Part shown: positions 17,431-27,669 of the stretch, in pieces
Numbering within the stretch: the first letter of the stretch is position 1
Layout of the letters: each line of letters opens with the position of its first letter
NCBI RefSeq assembly: GCF_900087055.1
Contig: NZ_LT575468.1
Location: 2,917,773 to 2,981,772, forward strand
DNA: 64,000 nt
Direction of reading: 5' to 3'
Source: Plesiomonas shigelloides
Lineage (GTDB): Bacteria > Pseudomonadota > Gammaproteobacteria > Enterobacterales > CAMTGL01
Made by a program: the position numbers and the translations under genes
The notes under the pieces: generated by a model
The model's database searches: none
The model's input: the letters and a program-made list of their open reading frames with translations, nothing else
What the model was told of the DNA's origin: nothing

Positions 17431-19641
17431 ATGCTCCCGCACGGAATGCTTCAGCAATGGATATTAGCCTACGATCAGCCCTCACTGCTGGATTCAGCAT
17501 TGCCTGAACTAGCACTGGTCCTGAACGCCTCCCACTGCTGGTTATTTGTCGGACTGGAAGAGTCACAGCCACTGGCCAGTTGGCCTCAAGACGCTGATCA
17601 TCAGGCGTTATTCAGTCATGCCGATTTGTTGCTGAAAAATCACGTCTTAGTGCAAAGCGGGATCTTGCACACCCTGAACAACCAGCCCAATCTGCATATC
17701 TGCCGTTTAAGCGGTAACAGCGCACAACCGCGTATTCTGGTATGGCAAACACCAGAGAATCCGAATCACGATAGCGCACAAGCGACCGATCTTCCAACGA
17801 CCGAACTGTCGACCACCGATCTGTCAACGCAAGTGGCGGTATTGCTGTTTTTTGGCCAACTACTGCAAAAACACCATGATGACAGCCAAGCAACCAGCGA
17901 ACGTGGGCGACGCGATCTACAAGAAGCCATGTTAGCTAATCAGCTCAATGACTTACGCAATCAAGTCAATACCATCCGTGAGCTACAGCAGTTGATGAGC
18001 GCCATGATGCTCTGCCGCGAACCGGAAGAGCTGTACAAGCTGGCAGTCGAGCAGCTGCGCACGATCCTACCCGGTTGTCGCAGCGCCTTGATGCTGTACG
18101 ATCCGGCCACCGGTCAAGTCCAAGGCACCTTCGGCACCGACAATGAAGGTAACACCGCCGATGAGCGGCATATCATCTACAACTATCACGATCAAACCAG
18201 CGAATTTAATCAAGCACTGCGCAGCCAAGATCAAGAATTGGTGATCAAAGACAACGCCCCGCTGTACACCCAGCACACCATCGTCGGCGTAGGGTGGAAT
18301 GCGATGGTGATCTTGCGCGATGAAAACGGCCCGATCGCGTGGTTTGCGCTGGATAATTTGTTGTCGCAGCGCCCGCTCACCGCCGCCCAGCAAGTGCTAC
18401 TGATCACATTCAGCCGCATGGTGTCCTCGGTGCTGGTGCAGATGCTGCGCGAAAAACAACTGCGCTTTTTACATGAAGGGCTGTTGGCGATGGCCGAAGC
18501 CGATAATCTACTATTAGCCTGTAAAGTGGCGGTCGAGAAGATCAAAGCGCTGGGCGTTGATCGGGCGGCGATCTTGCTGTGGGATCCAGAGCAGCAGATG
18601 CTGCGCGGCACGTACGGCTGTGACGAGATTGGTCAACTGCGAAATGAACAGGCGCTGACTATCGATCCGTACGCCGATCCGGTTATCGTGCCGATGCTGA
18701 CCGAACAGGACTATTTTAAAGTCCGCCGTGACGCACCGCTATTTAACGACTTGCACTTAATTGGCATCGGCTGGCACTTGAGCGCAGGCCTATGGCACTG
18801 TGGCCGTTTCTACGGCGCGATTTTTGCCGACAACCTGCTCAGTCGCCGCGTAATGACCAGCCACCAGCAAACTATTTTGCATCTGTTTTCGGCGGTAGTG
18901 GCCAGTTTGATGGCCCGTTTTCAAAGCGAGCAACAACTGCGTCAGCTGAACTTATCGCTGGATAATCAGGTACAAACTCGCACGCAAGAGTTGAACGAAG
19001 CCAACCAACGTTTGTTGGAGCTGTCGTACCACGATCCGCTGACAGGGTTATTTAACCGACGTTACTTTGATCAAGTGATCAGTGAATGGATGGCGCAAAC
19101 GCCGGCTCCGGGCTTAATCCTGATCGATATCGATGCCTTCAAAGCCTTTAATGATATCTATGGCCATCCAGCCGGTGATGAGTGCCTACGCGCCTTTGCC
19201 GATGCGCTGAAAGCGGCGGGACGCGGCTGCGTGGTGTCACGCATGGGCGGCGAAGAGTTTTCGATCCTGATCCCCGCCGATCTGTTGCCGCAGCTAGACA
19301 TCTTAATTGGCGAGTTGATGAACCTGACCGAGCAGATCTCGATTCCACATCGCGGTTCACCGTTTGGGATCCTCACGTTCTCGGCCGGCTATGCCAGCGG
19401 AGAAGGGAAAAACAGCACCGAGCTGTATCGCAGCGCCGATCAAGCACTGTACCAAGCCAAGCAGCGCGGACGCCACTGTCTGGTACAAGCGGGCACTGCG
19501 CGCAGCGGACAAGCCAAACTGGCGCATACCCATCGGCCAGCCACCTTAACGGATAGCAACCCGCAGCAAGCGACTCAGCGGCAAAGCGCGGCGCTGACTG
19601 GCGGACAAGAAAATGCCCTCCCGCTGGCCAGTGGCACCTAA
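17431..19641 (+). CDS. GGEEF diguanylate cyclase with tandem duplicated sensor domains
   Basis: This 736-residue soluble protein has a C-terminal GGDEF domain (about 528-690) starting YHDPLTGLFNRRYF, with an intact GGEEF active site at 606-610, so it should make cyclic di-GMP. The RxxD inhibitory site expected five residues before GGEEF is absent. Two homologous GAF-like modules precede it (about 197-340 and 354-500). They share the pattern DxAPLxxxxxxxGxGW and (F/A)xDNLLSxRxxTxxQQ. Residues 1-180 may hold a third, degenerate sensor. A coiled-coil-like linker (QVQTRTQELNEANQRLLEL) joins sensor and cyclase. The last 45 residues are Gln/Thr/Ala-rich. No transmembrane helix is evident. AAGGA precedes ATG 17431. 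Confidence 0.92.
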   Translation: MLPHGMLQQWILAYDQPSLLDSALPELALVLNASHCWLFVGLEESQPLASWPQDADHQALFSHADLLLKNHVLVQSGILHTLNNQPNLHICRLSGNSAQPRILVWQTPENPNHDSAQATDLPTTELSTTDLSTQVAVLLFFGQLLQKHHDDSQATSERGRRDLQEAMLANQLNDLRNQVNTIRELQQLMSAMMLCREPEELYKLAVEQLRTILPGCRSALMLYDPATGQVQGTFGTDNEGNTADERHIIYNYHDQTSEFNQALRSQDQELVIKDNAPLYTQHTIVGVGWNAMVILRDENGPIAWFALDNLLSQRPLTAAQQVLLITFSRMVSSVLVQMLREKQLRFLHEGLLAMAEADNLLLACKVAVEKIKALGVDRAAILLWDPEQQMLRGTYGCDEIGQLRNEQALTIDPYADPVIVPMLTEQDYFKVRRDAPLFNDLHLIGIGWHLSAGLWHCGRFYGAIFADNLLSRRVMTSHQQTILHLFSAVVASLMARFQSEQQLRQLNLSLDNQVQTRTQELNEANQRLLELSYHDPLTGLFNRRYFDQVISEWMAQTPAPGLILIDIDAFKAFNDIYGHPAGDECLRAFADALKAAGRGCVVSRMGGEEFSILIPADLLPQLDILIGELMNLTEQISIPHRGSPFGILTFSAGYASGEGKNSTELYRSADQALYQAKQRGRHCLVQAGTARSGQAKLAHTHRPATLTDSNPQQATQRQSAALTGGQENALPLASGT

Positions 19642-19711
19642 CTGCGCACGCTGAACACAAACATCAATGCACGCCGGTTGGTAAACAGCGCCGGAAAGCG
19701 AAAGCAGAGAC

Positions 19712-19742
19712 AAAAAAAGCGGCGCTATTGCGCCGCTTTTTT
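19712..19742. terminator. bidirectional terminator between the cyclase gene and djlA
   Basis: AAAAAAAGCGGCG, loop CTATTG, CGCCGCTTTTTT lies between convergent genes and can act in both directions. Confidence 0.93.
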
Positions 19743-19752
19743 ATTAGCTGTG

Positions 19753-20574
19753 TTAACGAAAACCGCGCTCGCGACGTAACAAGTCATACGCTGCTTGGAT
19801 GTCCTGCGCCTTTTGCTTGGCCAACTCCATCATCTCCGGCGGTAAGCCTTTAGCCACCAATTTATCCGGGTGATGTTCATTCATCAGTTTGCGATAAGCG
19901 CGCTTGATGGTTTGATTATCGGCATCGGCTGGCACTCCCAGCACTTTACACGCATCTTCCACCGTAGGACCCCGTGTTGCCGAACGCGGTGACCAGCCTT
20001 CCTGATGCGATTGCTGATGACCGCGAAACTGAGTACTGCCCTCCAACATCGACAGCAACTGCTCGAACTGATGACGCGAAAAACCCAGCTCTTCGGCAAT
20101 CACATACAGCACTTCACGCTCACTCGGGTGCAAAGAGCCATCGGCAAACGCCGTTTGCAGCTGGATCTCCATAAACATCTGCAGCAAGTCAAAGCGACCA
20201 AAACAGGCGCGACGAAAATCGCGTAACGTCTGGCGTAAGGCAAAATCAGCCGACTTACCGGCACGAAACGCCTCTTGCGCGGCGCGACGCGCCTCACCGT
20301 GCAGATTCATTCGGTCCATCATGGCATTGGCCATGTGGATATCGGCTTCGGTCACCCGTCCCTTGGATTTGGTCAGATGCCCCATGGTAGAAAAGGTGGC
20401 CTGAAAAAACAGAGACTGCCGGGCCTGTTGATTACTGAAATAACCCTGTAAATGGGATTGTGCCGCCAGTCTTTTGTCCACTTGATGGCCGATTAACAGG
20501 CCAAAAAACGCACCAATAGGTCCGCCGACCAGTACGCCCAGCACCACGCCCAGAAGTTTGCCCCACAATTGCAT
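19753..20574 (-). CDS. djlA: DnaJ-like membrane-anchored co-chaperone DjlA
   Basis: DjlA is an inner-membrane co-chaperone that stimulates DnaK and affects capsule signalling in E. coli. The 273-residue protein has an N-terminal Gly-rich transmembrane segment (residues 5-30, [20 protein letters not shown]), a central TerB-like helical domain (about 55-180) and a C-terminal J domain with the HPD motif in NEHHPDKL. A low-complexity His/Gln linker separates the last two. It is divergent from lptD across 230 bases, as in E. coli. That spacer contains a GCGGGC/GCCCGC hairpin (20761-20778) close to lptD. Confidence 0.95.
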   Translation of the reverse strand: MQLWGKLLGVVLGVLVGGPIGAFFGLLIGHQVDKRLAAQSHLQGYFSNQQARQSLFFQATFSTMGHLTKSKGRVTEADIHMANAMMDRMNLHGEARRAAQEAFRAGKSADFALRQTLRDFRRACFGRFDLLQMFMEIQLQTAFADGSLHPSEREVLYVIAEELGFSRHQFEQLLSMLEGSTQFRGHQQSHQEGWSPRSATRGPTVEDACKVLGVPADADNQTIKRAYRKLMNEHHPDKLVAKGLPPEMMELAKQKAQDIQAAYDLLRRERGFR

Positions 20575-20804
20575 TCAAGCCCCTCTTAAACCCGTTATTC
20601 AGGCTGCGCAGCATCGCGCCCACGCATTATTTTTTCTGTTATTGCCAGCCAGCTGGTTCCGCTCGAGGCATACATCTGCGGCCGGAATCATACAAACAAT
20701 CATATAAGTGCCGAGAAAGGCAATTTGCTTTATCATACTCTGCATTAAGCTCAATTGCTTGCGGGCAACGGTGCCCGCTCAGGTTGCAGGACCCACAATC
20801 TGGT

Positions 20805-23129
20805 ATGAAAAAATTTTTCCCGACAATTCTGGCTTCCGCCATCAGTGCGATTCTGTTCAGTCCGCACAGTTATGCTGACCTGCGCAGCCAGTGTCTGGCC
20901 GGCGTGCCTCATTATACAAAGCCGCTGGTAAATGGCGATCCGAACAATTTACCGGTCACCATCTTATCTGACGATGCGGATGTCGATTATCCGAACCGTG
21001 CGCTGTATACCGGTAACGTCAATGTCGAACAAGGTAACCGTCAACTGACCGCGCATGAAGCGCAAGTGACACAAAAGCTGGTCGATGGTAAACCGGTCAA
21101 ACGTGAAATGACCGCCAGTGGTAATGTGCACTATTTTGACCCCACCATTACCCTCAAAGGTCCGCGTGCCTGGTCCGATCTGGATAGCAAAGATACCGAT
21201 GTGGATGACGCCAATTACCAGTTGGTGGGCAAGCAAGGGCGCGGTACCGCACGTCAATTACAGCTGCGTGACAATAACCGTTACAGCATCATGAAAAGTG
21301 GCGTATTTACCACCTGTCTGCCGGATGATGACAGTTGGAGTATTGCCGCTACCACCATGGTGCAAGACCGCGATGAAGAAGTGGCGGAGCTGTGGAACGC
21401 GCGTTTTCGCGTCGCTGGCGTCCCGGTCTTCTACACGCCGTACCTGCAAATTCCGATTGGCAATAAGCGCCGCTCCGGTTTTCTGGTGCCGTCATTTGGC
21501 TCATCGACCAAATCCGGCTTCCAAGTGGAGCTTCCTTACTACTGGAATATCGCGCCTAACTACGACGCCACGATCACGCCGCGTTACATGACTAAACGTG
21601 GCACCGAGTGGATGACTGAGTTTCGCTACCTGACCACACCAGGTACTGGCACGCTGGCCTTTAACTATCTGCCCGATGACCCGCTGTATAACAATGAAGC
21701 GCGTTACCTGACCTACTGGAATCACAGTGGCGTCATGAATCAGGTATGGCGTTTTAACGTCGATTACACCAAGGTCAGTGACCCGCAGTACTTTAATGAC
21801 TTAAGCTCACCGTACGGTAACACCACCGACGGCTATGTCACGCAAAAAGCCAGTGTTGGTTATGCCGACCCGAACTGGATGGTGAACCTGTCTGCCACCC
21901 AGTTCCAGTTGTTTAATACCCAAGTCGCCAGCGCCTATCGTACCGCGCCGCAGCTGGATATTAACTATTACAACAACGATCTGATCAACGAGCAGCTCAA
22001 CACGCATCTGTATGGTCAGGTCGCGCGGTTCGATAACGATAATCCGGCGATGCCAACCGCTACGCGGGTGCATTTTGAACCGACCGTGAGTTATCCCATC
22101 GCCAACCGCTGGGGGAGTCTGGAAGTGAGTGCCAAAGCTTATGCCACGCACTACCAGCAGGATATTCCAGTGCAATACCGCAACCAGATGGAAGAGTCGG
22201 TATCGCGCTTTATTCCACAAGGCAAAATTGACGGCAAAATGGTGTTTGAACGCGATACCAAGTGGCTGGATGCCTATACCCAGACCTTGGAGCCGCGCAT
22301 TCAATACCTGTATCGCCCGTACCGAGACCAAACTGGGATTGGTGCGCCGAACAGCCTAGGCTATGACTCCACCGCGCTGCAGATGGATTACTTAGGCATG
22401 TTCCGCGATCGCCGTTACAGCGGTCTGGATCGCATCGCCTCCGCCAATCAGGTGACCACCGGTCTGACGACGCGCTTCTTTGATTCATCCTTGAATGAAC
22501 GCTTTAACTTTGCGGTCGGGCAAATTTTCTATTTTGAAACCCCGCAAGTAGCACCGATTAACGATGATGAAAAACAGCGAACTTCTGCCTGGGCCGCAGA
22601 GTCTAACGCCGTGTTCTCGCAAAACTGGAGTGCCAAGGCCGGAATACAGTACGATACCGAACTCAATCAAGCGTCTTTGGGAAATGCCGTATTGGAATAC
22701 CGCAAAGATGCCGAACGACTGGTACAGCTGAACTATCGCTATGCCAGCCAAGAGTACATCAACGATGCACTGCCGAATAAAAACTACCCGACCGACCTGT
22801 CACAGGTTGGGGTCGTGGCAGCATGGCCGGTCACTGACCGCATCGGCGTGGTGGGTCAGTACTATTACGATACCAAACAGCAGCAACCGGCAACCCAACT
22901 GCTCGGTTTGCAATACAACACCTGCTGCTGGGCCGTTAACTTAACTTACGAGCGTAAAATCATCGGCTACGACGCCAGCGTTGGTGAAACCGGTGGCGGT
23001 ATCTACGACAACGGAATCTCCTTTAATGTGGAAATCCGCGGTCTGGGCAATAACTACTCCACCGGCATCGGTAGCATGCTGGGAGACGGTATTTTGCCAT
23101 ATCAACGCCCGTTTAACCTGAATAACTGA
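20805..23129 (+). CDS. lptD: LPS-assembly outer-membrane protein LptD
   Basis: LptD is the outer-membrane beta-barrel that, with the lipoprotein LptE, inserts lipopolysaccharide into the outer leaflet. The 774-residue precursor has a signal peptide (MKKFFPTILASAISAIL, cleaved near SYA-D). A periplasmic beta-jellyroll domain (about 25-200) receives LPS, and a barrel follows, rich in alternating aromatic strands. All four disulfide cysteines of the E. coli protein have counterparts: C30, C171 and the CC pair 707-708. ATG 20805 is chosen over an upstream TTG. It leads the lptD-surA-pdxA-rsmA-apaG-apaH cluster. Confidence 0.97.
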   Translation: MKKFFPTILASAISAILFSPHSYADLRSQCLAGVPHYTKPLVNGDPNNLPVTILSDDADVDYPNRALYTGNVNVEQGNRQLTAHEAQVTQKLVDGKPVKREMTASGNVHYFDPTITLKGPRAWSDLDSKDTDVDDANYQLVGKQGRGTARQLQLRDNNRYSIMKSGVFTTCLPDDDSWSIAATTMVQDRDEEVAELWNARFRVAGVPVFYTPYLQIPIGNKRRSGFLVPSFGSSTKSGFQVELPYYWNIAPNYDATITPRYMTKRGTEWMTEFRYLTTPGTGTLAFNYLPDDPLYNNEARYLTYWNHSGVMNQVWRFNVDYTKVSDPQYFNDLSSPYGNTTDGYVTQKASVGYADPNWMVNLSATQFQLFNTQVASAYRTAPQLDINYYNNDLINEQLNTHLYGQVARFDNDNPAMPTATRVHFEPTVSYPIANRWGSLEVSAKAYATHYQQDIPVQYRNQMEESVSRFIPQGKIDGKMVFERDTKWLDAYTQTLEPRIQYLYRPYRDQTGIGAPNSLGYDSTALQMDYLGMFRDRRYSGLDRIASANQVTTGLTTRFFDSSLNERFNFAVGQIFYFETPQVAPINDDEKQRTSAWAAESNAVFSQNWSAKAGIQYDTELNQASLGNAVLEYRKDAERLVQLNYRYASQEYINDALPNKNYPTDLSQVGVVAAWPVTDRIGVVGQYYYDTKQQQPATQLLGLQYNTCCWAVNLTYERKIIGYDASVGETGGGIYDNGISFNVEIRGLGNNYSTGIGSMLGDGILPYQRPFNLNN

Positions 23130-23191
23130 TGGCCTCAGGTTCAGGCTTTCTTACTCAATTGCATACTTCAAAACGCAGGATGGATAGGCGA

Positions 23192-24493
23192 ATGAAGAAC
23201 TGGAAAACATGGCTTTCTCTGCTGGCAATCGTCAGTACCAATGCGGTTGCGGCTCCGCAGTCACTGGATCAAGTCGCCGCCATCGTCAATAACGGGGTGG
23301 TACTGCAAAGCGAAGTGAATAATTTGGTGCATTCAGTCAAGCTGAATGCCCAGCAAGCCGGTCAACAATTACCGGATGCCGAGGCTCTGCGCCATCAAGC
23401 GCTGGATAAACTGATCCTGGATCAAATCCAGCTGCAACTGGCCACGAAAATGGGCATTACCGTCAGCGATGCCGATCTGGACAACGCGATTGCTGGCATT
23501 GCCGCGCAAAACAAGATGAGCCCAGCACAGCTGCAGCAAGCCTTGAAAGCGCAAGGCATCAACTATGCCGACTACCGCGAGCAGATCCGTAAAGAGATGC
23601 TGGCGACCGAAGCGCGTAACTCACAGGTACGTAGCCGCATCAACATCCTGCCACAGGAAGTGGATAATCTGGCCAAGCAGATCAGCTCACAAGCGCAAAA
23701 AGGCGAAGAGATTAATCTCAGCCATATTCAAATTGCGCTGCCAGAAAATCCAACCCAAGATGAAGTGGATGCCGCACGTCAACGCGCCGAGCAGCTGGTC
23801 AAAGAGCTCAAGCAAGGCGCGGATTTCTCCAAACTGGCGATCGCTAACTCTTCCGGCCCACGGGCACTGGAAGGCGGTAATTTAGGTTGGGTGCGTCCAC
23901 AAGCCATCCCGAGTATTTTTGCCGAGAAAGTGGCCGGCGCGCAGCGTGGTCAGGTGATTGGTCCGTTTCGCACCGGTGTGGGTTTCCACATCCTGAAAGT
24001 CAACGAGCTGCGCGGTAGCGAGCAAAGTGTTAAAGCCACCGAAGTGCATGCCCGCCACATTCTGCTGAAAACGTCGGTGATGCAAGATGACGCGCAAGCG
24101 CGGGCTAAACTGCTGCAACTGCGTAACGATATTCTGAATAAGAAGATCGATTTTGCCGCCGCTGCGCGCGAATATTCACAAGATCCGGGCTCCGCGGCGC
24201 AAGGCGGCGATCTGGGTTGGACTACGCCGGACGTGTTCGTACCGCAGTTCCGTAACGAGCTGGACAGCCTGAAACCGGGCCAAATCAGCCAGCCGTTCCA
24301 AAGTCCATTTGGCTGGCATATCGTGCAATTGCTGGATACCAAGCAAGTGGATCGCACCGATGCGGCGCTCAAAGATCGCGCTTACCGCATGTTGTTTAAC
24401 ATGAAGTTTGCCGAAGAGATGCCGGTGTGGCTGCAAGAGCAGCGCGCTGCTGCCTACGTTAAAATCGTCGACCCGCAAGACGACGCCCATTAA
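23192..24493 (+). CDS. surA: periplasmic chaperone and prolyl isomerase SurA
   Basis: SurA escorts unfolded outer-membrane proteins, including LptD, to the BAM complex. The 433-residue precursor has a signal peptide (MKNWKTWLSLLAIVSTNAVAA). A chaperone N-domain follows, with QVAAIVNNGVVLQSEV and the helical TKMGITVSDADL region. Two parvulin domains come next, starting at about INLSHIQIALP and VHARHILLK, each with a QGGDLGW- or EGGNLGW-type core. ATG 23192 is preceded by AGGCGA and gives a normal signal peptide; the frame is open back to the lptD stop. It follows lptD by 62 bases. Confidence 0.97.
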   Translation: MKNWKTWLSLLAIVSTNAVAAPQSLDQVAAIVNNGVVLQSEVNNLVHSVKLNAQQAGQQLPDAEALRHQALDKLILDQIQLQLATKMGITVSDADLDNAIAGIAAQNKMSPAQLQQALKAQGINYADYREQIRKEMLATEARNSQVRSRINILPQEVDNLAKQISSQAQKGEEINLSHIQIALPENPTQDEVDAARQRAEQLVKELKQGADFSKLAIANSSGPRALEGGNLGWVRPQAIPSIFAEKVAGAQRGQVIGPFRTGVGFHILKVNELRGSEQSVKATEVHARHILLKTSVMQDDAQARAKLLQLRNDILNKKIDFAAAAREYSQDPGSAAQGGDLGWTTPDVFVPQFRNELDSLKPGQISQPFQSPFGWHIVQLLDTKQVDRTDAALKDRAYRMLFNMKFAEEMPVWLQEQRAAAYVKIVDPQDDAH

Positions 24494-24503
24494 TCGTTGC
24501 CGT

Positions 24504-24535
24504 CACGGGCACCTTCGGGTGCCCGTGCTGTTTTT
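24504..24535 (+). terminator. UUCG-capped hairpin between surA and pdxA
   Basis: A perfect 10-bp stem CACGGGCACC-TTCG-GGTGCCCGTG is followed by CTGTTTTT, 11 bases after the surA stop. It is likely an intrinsic terminator or attenuator that separates lptD-surA from pdxA onwards. Confidence 0.85.
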
Positions 24536-24564
24536 AGCGCCATATAGCACTAAGGTAGGATGTC

Positions 24565-25560
24565 ATGACGCTGCCTGTATCACGTCTGGTTATCACACCC
24601 GGAGAGCCGGCCGGTGTCGGTCCGGATCTCATCATCAAATTAGCGCAGCAGGCATGGCCAGCGGAACTGGTGGTCTGCGCCGATCCGGCGCTGCTGCAAG
24701 CGCGCGCCGCGACGCTGCAACTACCGCTGACCTTGTTGCCGTATCAACCGGAGCGCGCGCCACAAGCGCAAGCCGCTGGTACCCTGACTTTGTTACCGGT
24801 CAGCTTGTCCACGCCCGCCATTCCCGGTCAGCTCGATAGCGCCAACGCACACTACGTGTTAGCGACACTGGCGCGCGCCGCTGACGGTTGTCAGCAGGGG
24901 GAGTTTGCCGCTATTATCACCGGTCCGGTACACAAGGGGATCATCAACGATGCAGGGATCCCATTCAGTGGCCATACCGAATTTTTTGCCGACCGCGCCG
25001 GCTGCCACAAAGTGGTGATGATGCTGGCGACCGAGCAAATGCGGGTCGCACTGGCGACAACCCACCTGCCACTGCGTGAGGTGGCTGACGCCATTACCGC
25101 AGAGAGTCTGCGTGAAGTGATCACCATTTTGCATCGCGATCTGCAGCAAAAATTTGCCCGTCCGCAACCGCGTATTTACATCTGTGGGCTAAACCCACAT
25201 GCCGGTGAAGGCGGACATATGGGGCATGAGGAAATCGAGGTGATCGAACCTTTGCTCGCCCAATTGCGCAGTGAAGGGATGGATCTTATCGGCCCACTAC
25301 CGGCCGATACCCTGTTTCAAGACAAATACCTGCGCGACGCCGATGCTGTACTGGCCATGTACCACGATCAGGGCCTGCCGGTGCTTAAATACCAAGGCTT
25401 TGGCCGCGCAGTCAATATTACGCTAGGGTTACCGTATATCCGCACGTCGGTGGATCACGGAACGGCACTGGATCTTGCCGCTACCCCATTTGCCGACGAG
25501 GGCAGCTTCCGGACTGCGCTAACCCTCGCCATTACTATGACGGATTCACAAACACAATGA
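24565..25560 (+). CDS. pdxA: 4-hydroxythreonine-4-phosphate dehydrogenase PdxA
   Basis: PdxA oxidises 4-phosphohydroxy-L-threonine with NAD+ in pyridoxal 5'-phosphate synthesis. It has 331 residues, close to E. coli (329). Family features are [12 protein letters not shown] at the N-terminus, the metal-binding histidines in [20 protein letters not shown] and [10 protein letters not shown], and the C-terminal [11 protein letters not shown] block. AGGA lies just upstream of ATG 24565. The stop overlaps the rsmA start (ATGA), so the two are translationally coupled. Confidence 0.97.
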   Translation: MTLPVSRLVITPGEPAGVGPDLIIKLAQQAWPAELVVCADPALLQARAATLQLPLTLLPYQPERAPQAQAAGTLTLLPVSLSTPAIPGQLDSANAHYVLATLARAADGCQQGEFAAIITGPVHKGIINDAGIPFSGHTEFFADRAGCHKVVMMLATEQMRVALATTHLPLREVADAITAESLREVITILHRDLQQKFARPQPRIYICGLNPHAGEGGHMGHEEIEVIEPLLAQLRSEGMDLIGPLPADTLFQDKYLRDADAVLAMYHDQGLPVLKYQGFGRAVNITLGLPYIRTSVDHGTALDLAATPFADEGSFRTALTLAITMTDSQTQ

Positions 25561-26393
25561 ATGACAGTGTTCACCTCGGGCACCGCGCCCGTAAACGCTT
25601 TGGTCAAAACTTCCTGAACGATGTGTTCGTTATCGACAGCATCGTCAGCGCGATTAACCCGCGCAAAGGCGAAGCTATGCTGGAAATCGGCCCAGGTCTG
25701 GCGGCGCTGACCGAGCCCGTAGCCCGCGATCTGGACCACATGACCGTAATCGAAATCGACCGCGATCTGGCCGAGCGTCTGCGTCATCACCCTCAGCTGA
25801 AAGACAAGCTGACCGTGCGTGAACAAGATGCCATGAGCGCCGATTTCTCGGCGATCTCCGCAGAGTTAGGGCAAAAGCTGCGCGTGTTCGGTAACCTGCC
25901 GTACAACATCTCCACCCCACTGATGTTCCACCTGTTCGACTACACTGACAGCATCAGTGACATGCACTTCATGCTGCAAAAAGAAGTGGTCAACCGTCTG
26001 GCCGCCGGCCCGGGCAGCAAAGCCTATGGCCGTCTGAGCGTAATGGCGCAATACTATTGTCAGGTGATCCCGGTACTGGAAGTGCCACCGCACGCCTTTA
26101 AGCCTGCGCCAAAAGTTGACTCCGCCGTAGTCCGTTTGGTGCCGCACGCACAAAAGCCATTCCCAGTGAAAAACCTGCGCTGGCTGAGCCGTGTCACCAC
26201 TGATGCGTTTAACCAGCGTCGTAAAACGCTGCGCAATGGCTTAAGTCATCTGTTTAGCGTTGAACAACTCGAAGCGCTGGGGATCGACCCGACCCTGCGC
26301 GCCGAGAACATCACGGTGGAGCAGTTCTGCCGGTTAGCTAACTGGTTGTCCGACAATCCGCCACAACCGGAGCAAAACCGCAACGCCGAGTAA
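25557..26393 (+). CDS. rsmA: 16S rRNA dimethyladenosine transferase RsmA (KsgA)
   Basis: RsmA dimethylates A1518 and A1519 near the 3' end of 16S rRNA and serves as a late checkpoint in 30S assembly. The 278-residue protein shows [10 protein letters not shown] at the N-terminus, SAM-binding motif I ([14 protein letters not shown]), the acidic loop [11 protein letters not shown], and the catalytic NLPYNISTP motif. The C-terminal helical domain has the [11 protein letters not shown] signature. The ATG overlaps the pdxA stop. Confidence 0.98.
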   Translation: MNDSVHLGHRARKRFGQNFLNDVFVIDSIVSAINPRKGEAMLEIGPGLAALTEPVARDLDHMTVIEIDRDLAERLRHHPQLKDKLTVREQDAMSADFSAISAELGQKLRVFGNLPYNISTPLMFHLFDYTDSISDMHFMLQKEVVNRLAAGPGSKAYGRLSVMAQYYCQVIPVLEVPPHAFKPAPKVDSAVVRLVPHAQKPFPVKNLRWLSRVTTDAFNQRRKTLRNGLSHLFSVEQLEALGIDPTLRAENITVEQFCRLANWLSDNPPQPEQNRNAE

Positions 26394-26420
26394 CCCTTGG
26401 CCTTGCACAAGGAGTCAGGT

Positions 26421-26813
26421 ATGCAGGAGCCCACCGAACAGGCCCGTGTCGCAGTCAGTGTTGAAGTTCAACCTGCGTATGTGGAAGCCCAGTCCGCGCC
26501 CGAGTTGGCGCGTTTTGTGTTCACCTACACGGTCACCCTGCATAACCAAAGTGCGCTAACGCTGCAATTGCGCCGTCGTTATTGGTTGCTGACCGATGCT
26601 AACGGTCAGCAAACCGACATCGAAGGCGAAGGTGTGGTCGGCGAACAACCAGTACTGGCTCCGGGCTCTTGCTACCGCTACACCAGTGGCACTGTCTTGC
26701 CCACTCCGGTCGGCACCTTACAAGGGCACTACCTGATGAGCACCCCTGACGGGCACACCTATCAGGTGCCGATTCCGGTGTTTCGACTGGCCATCCCTCA
26801 TCTCATACAGTAA
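26421..26813 (+). CDS. apaG: ApaG domain protein
   Basis: ApaG is a small fibronectin-III-like beta-sandwich protein (130 residues here, 125 in E. coli) whose exact role is unsettled. Typical family sequence includes YTVTLHNQS, RRRYWLLTDANG, EGVVGEQPVLAPG and the YTSGTVLPTPVGTLQGHY block. AAGGAGTCAGGT precedes ATG 26421, which decides against an earlier TTG in frame. It lies between rsmA (27 bases upstream) and apaH (6 bases downstream), the standard order. Confidence 0.95.
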   Translation: MQEPTEQARVAVSVEVQPAYVEAQSAPELARFVFTYTVTLHNQSALTLQLRRRYWLLTDANGQQTDIEGEGVVGEQPVLAPGSCYRYTSGTVLPTPVGTLQGHYLMSTPDGHTYQVPIPVFRLAIPHLIQ

Positions 26814-26819
26814 AGCGTT

Positions 26820-27650
26820 ATGGCGACTTATGTTGTTGGCGACCTGCAAGGTTGCTTTGATGAACTGCAAGCCCTGCTTGAGCAGGTGCATTTTGATCCA
26901 GCCTGCGATCAACTGTGGCTGACCGGCGATCTAGTGGCGCGCGGCCCGCGTTCATTGGACTGTCTGCGTCTGGTGCGTGATTTAGGGCCTGCCGCGCGTA
27001 CCGTGCTTGGTAACCATGATTTGCACTTACTGGCCATTGATGCGGGGATCGCCAGCGCCAAGGCGCGCGATTACTTGCAACCGGTACTCGATGCCCCCGA
27101 TCGCAGCGAATTGATGCACTGGCTGCGGCACCAGCCGCTGCTGCTCACCCACCCCGAGTTTAGTTTTGTGATGGCCCATGCCGGGATCTCGCCACAATGG
27201 GATCTGGCGACCGCTCAGCAGTGCGCCGCCGAAGTCGAGCATGCGCTACAGCAAGACGACTACCCGACACTGCTACGCGCTATGTATGGCGATCAGCCCG
27301 ATCGCTGGTCAGAATCCCTTCGCGGGATGGAGCGCCTGCGCTACAGCATCAACGCCCTGACCCGGATGCGCTATTGTCACCCTGATGGCCGGCTCGATAT
27401 GCACTGTAAGTTGGCACCAATGGAAGCGCCGGGCGAGTTACAACCTTGGTATCGCCTGCCGAATTCTTTGTTGGCTCGCCACCGCGTGGTGTTTGGCCAT
27501 TGGGCGGCCTTGATTGGTGTCACCGAGCAACCGGCAGTGTATGCGCTGGATACCGGCTGTGTGTGGGGAAATTACCTGACCTTACTGCGCTGGGATGACC
27601 AACGTTACTTTACCCAACCGGCGCTGCGCGCCTACGGCAGTGGTCTGTAA
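26820..27650 (+). CDS. apaH: diadenosine tetraphosphatase ApaH
   Basis: ApaH symmetrically hydrolyses Ap4A to two ADP and also removes Np4 caps from RNA in E. coli. The 276-residue protein is a calcineurin-like metallophosphatase with GDLQG (residues 7-11), GDLVARGPRSLD, GNHD and later VMAHAGI and FGHWAAL metal or active-site motifs. It starts 6 bases after apaG and ends the cluster. A perfect hairpin separates it from convergent folA. Confidence 0.97.
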   Translation: MATYVVGDLQGCFDELQALLEQVHFDPACDQLWLTGDLVARGPRSLDCLRLVRDLGPAARTVLGNHDLHLLAIDAGIASAKARDYLQPVLDAPDRSELMHWLRHQPLLLTHPEFSFVMAHAGISPQWDLATAQQCAAEVEHALQQDDYPTLLRAMYGDQPDRWSESLRGMERLRYSINALTRMRYCHPDGRLDMHCKLAPMEAPGELQPWYRLPNSLLARHRVVFGHWAALIGVTEQPAVYALDTGCVWGNYLTLLRWDDQRYFTQPALRAYGSGL

Positions 27651-27669
27651 ACGGGTTTCTCAAGTTTAT

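Noticed and set aside
17256-17507. 83-codon plus-strand frame overlapping the cyclase start
   Set aside because: It overlaps the start of the GGEEF gene in another frame, and the cyclase has the better ribosome site and clear homology.
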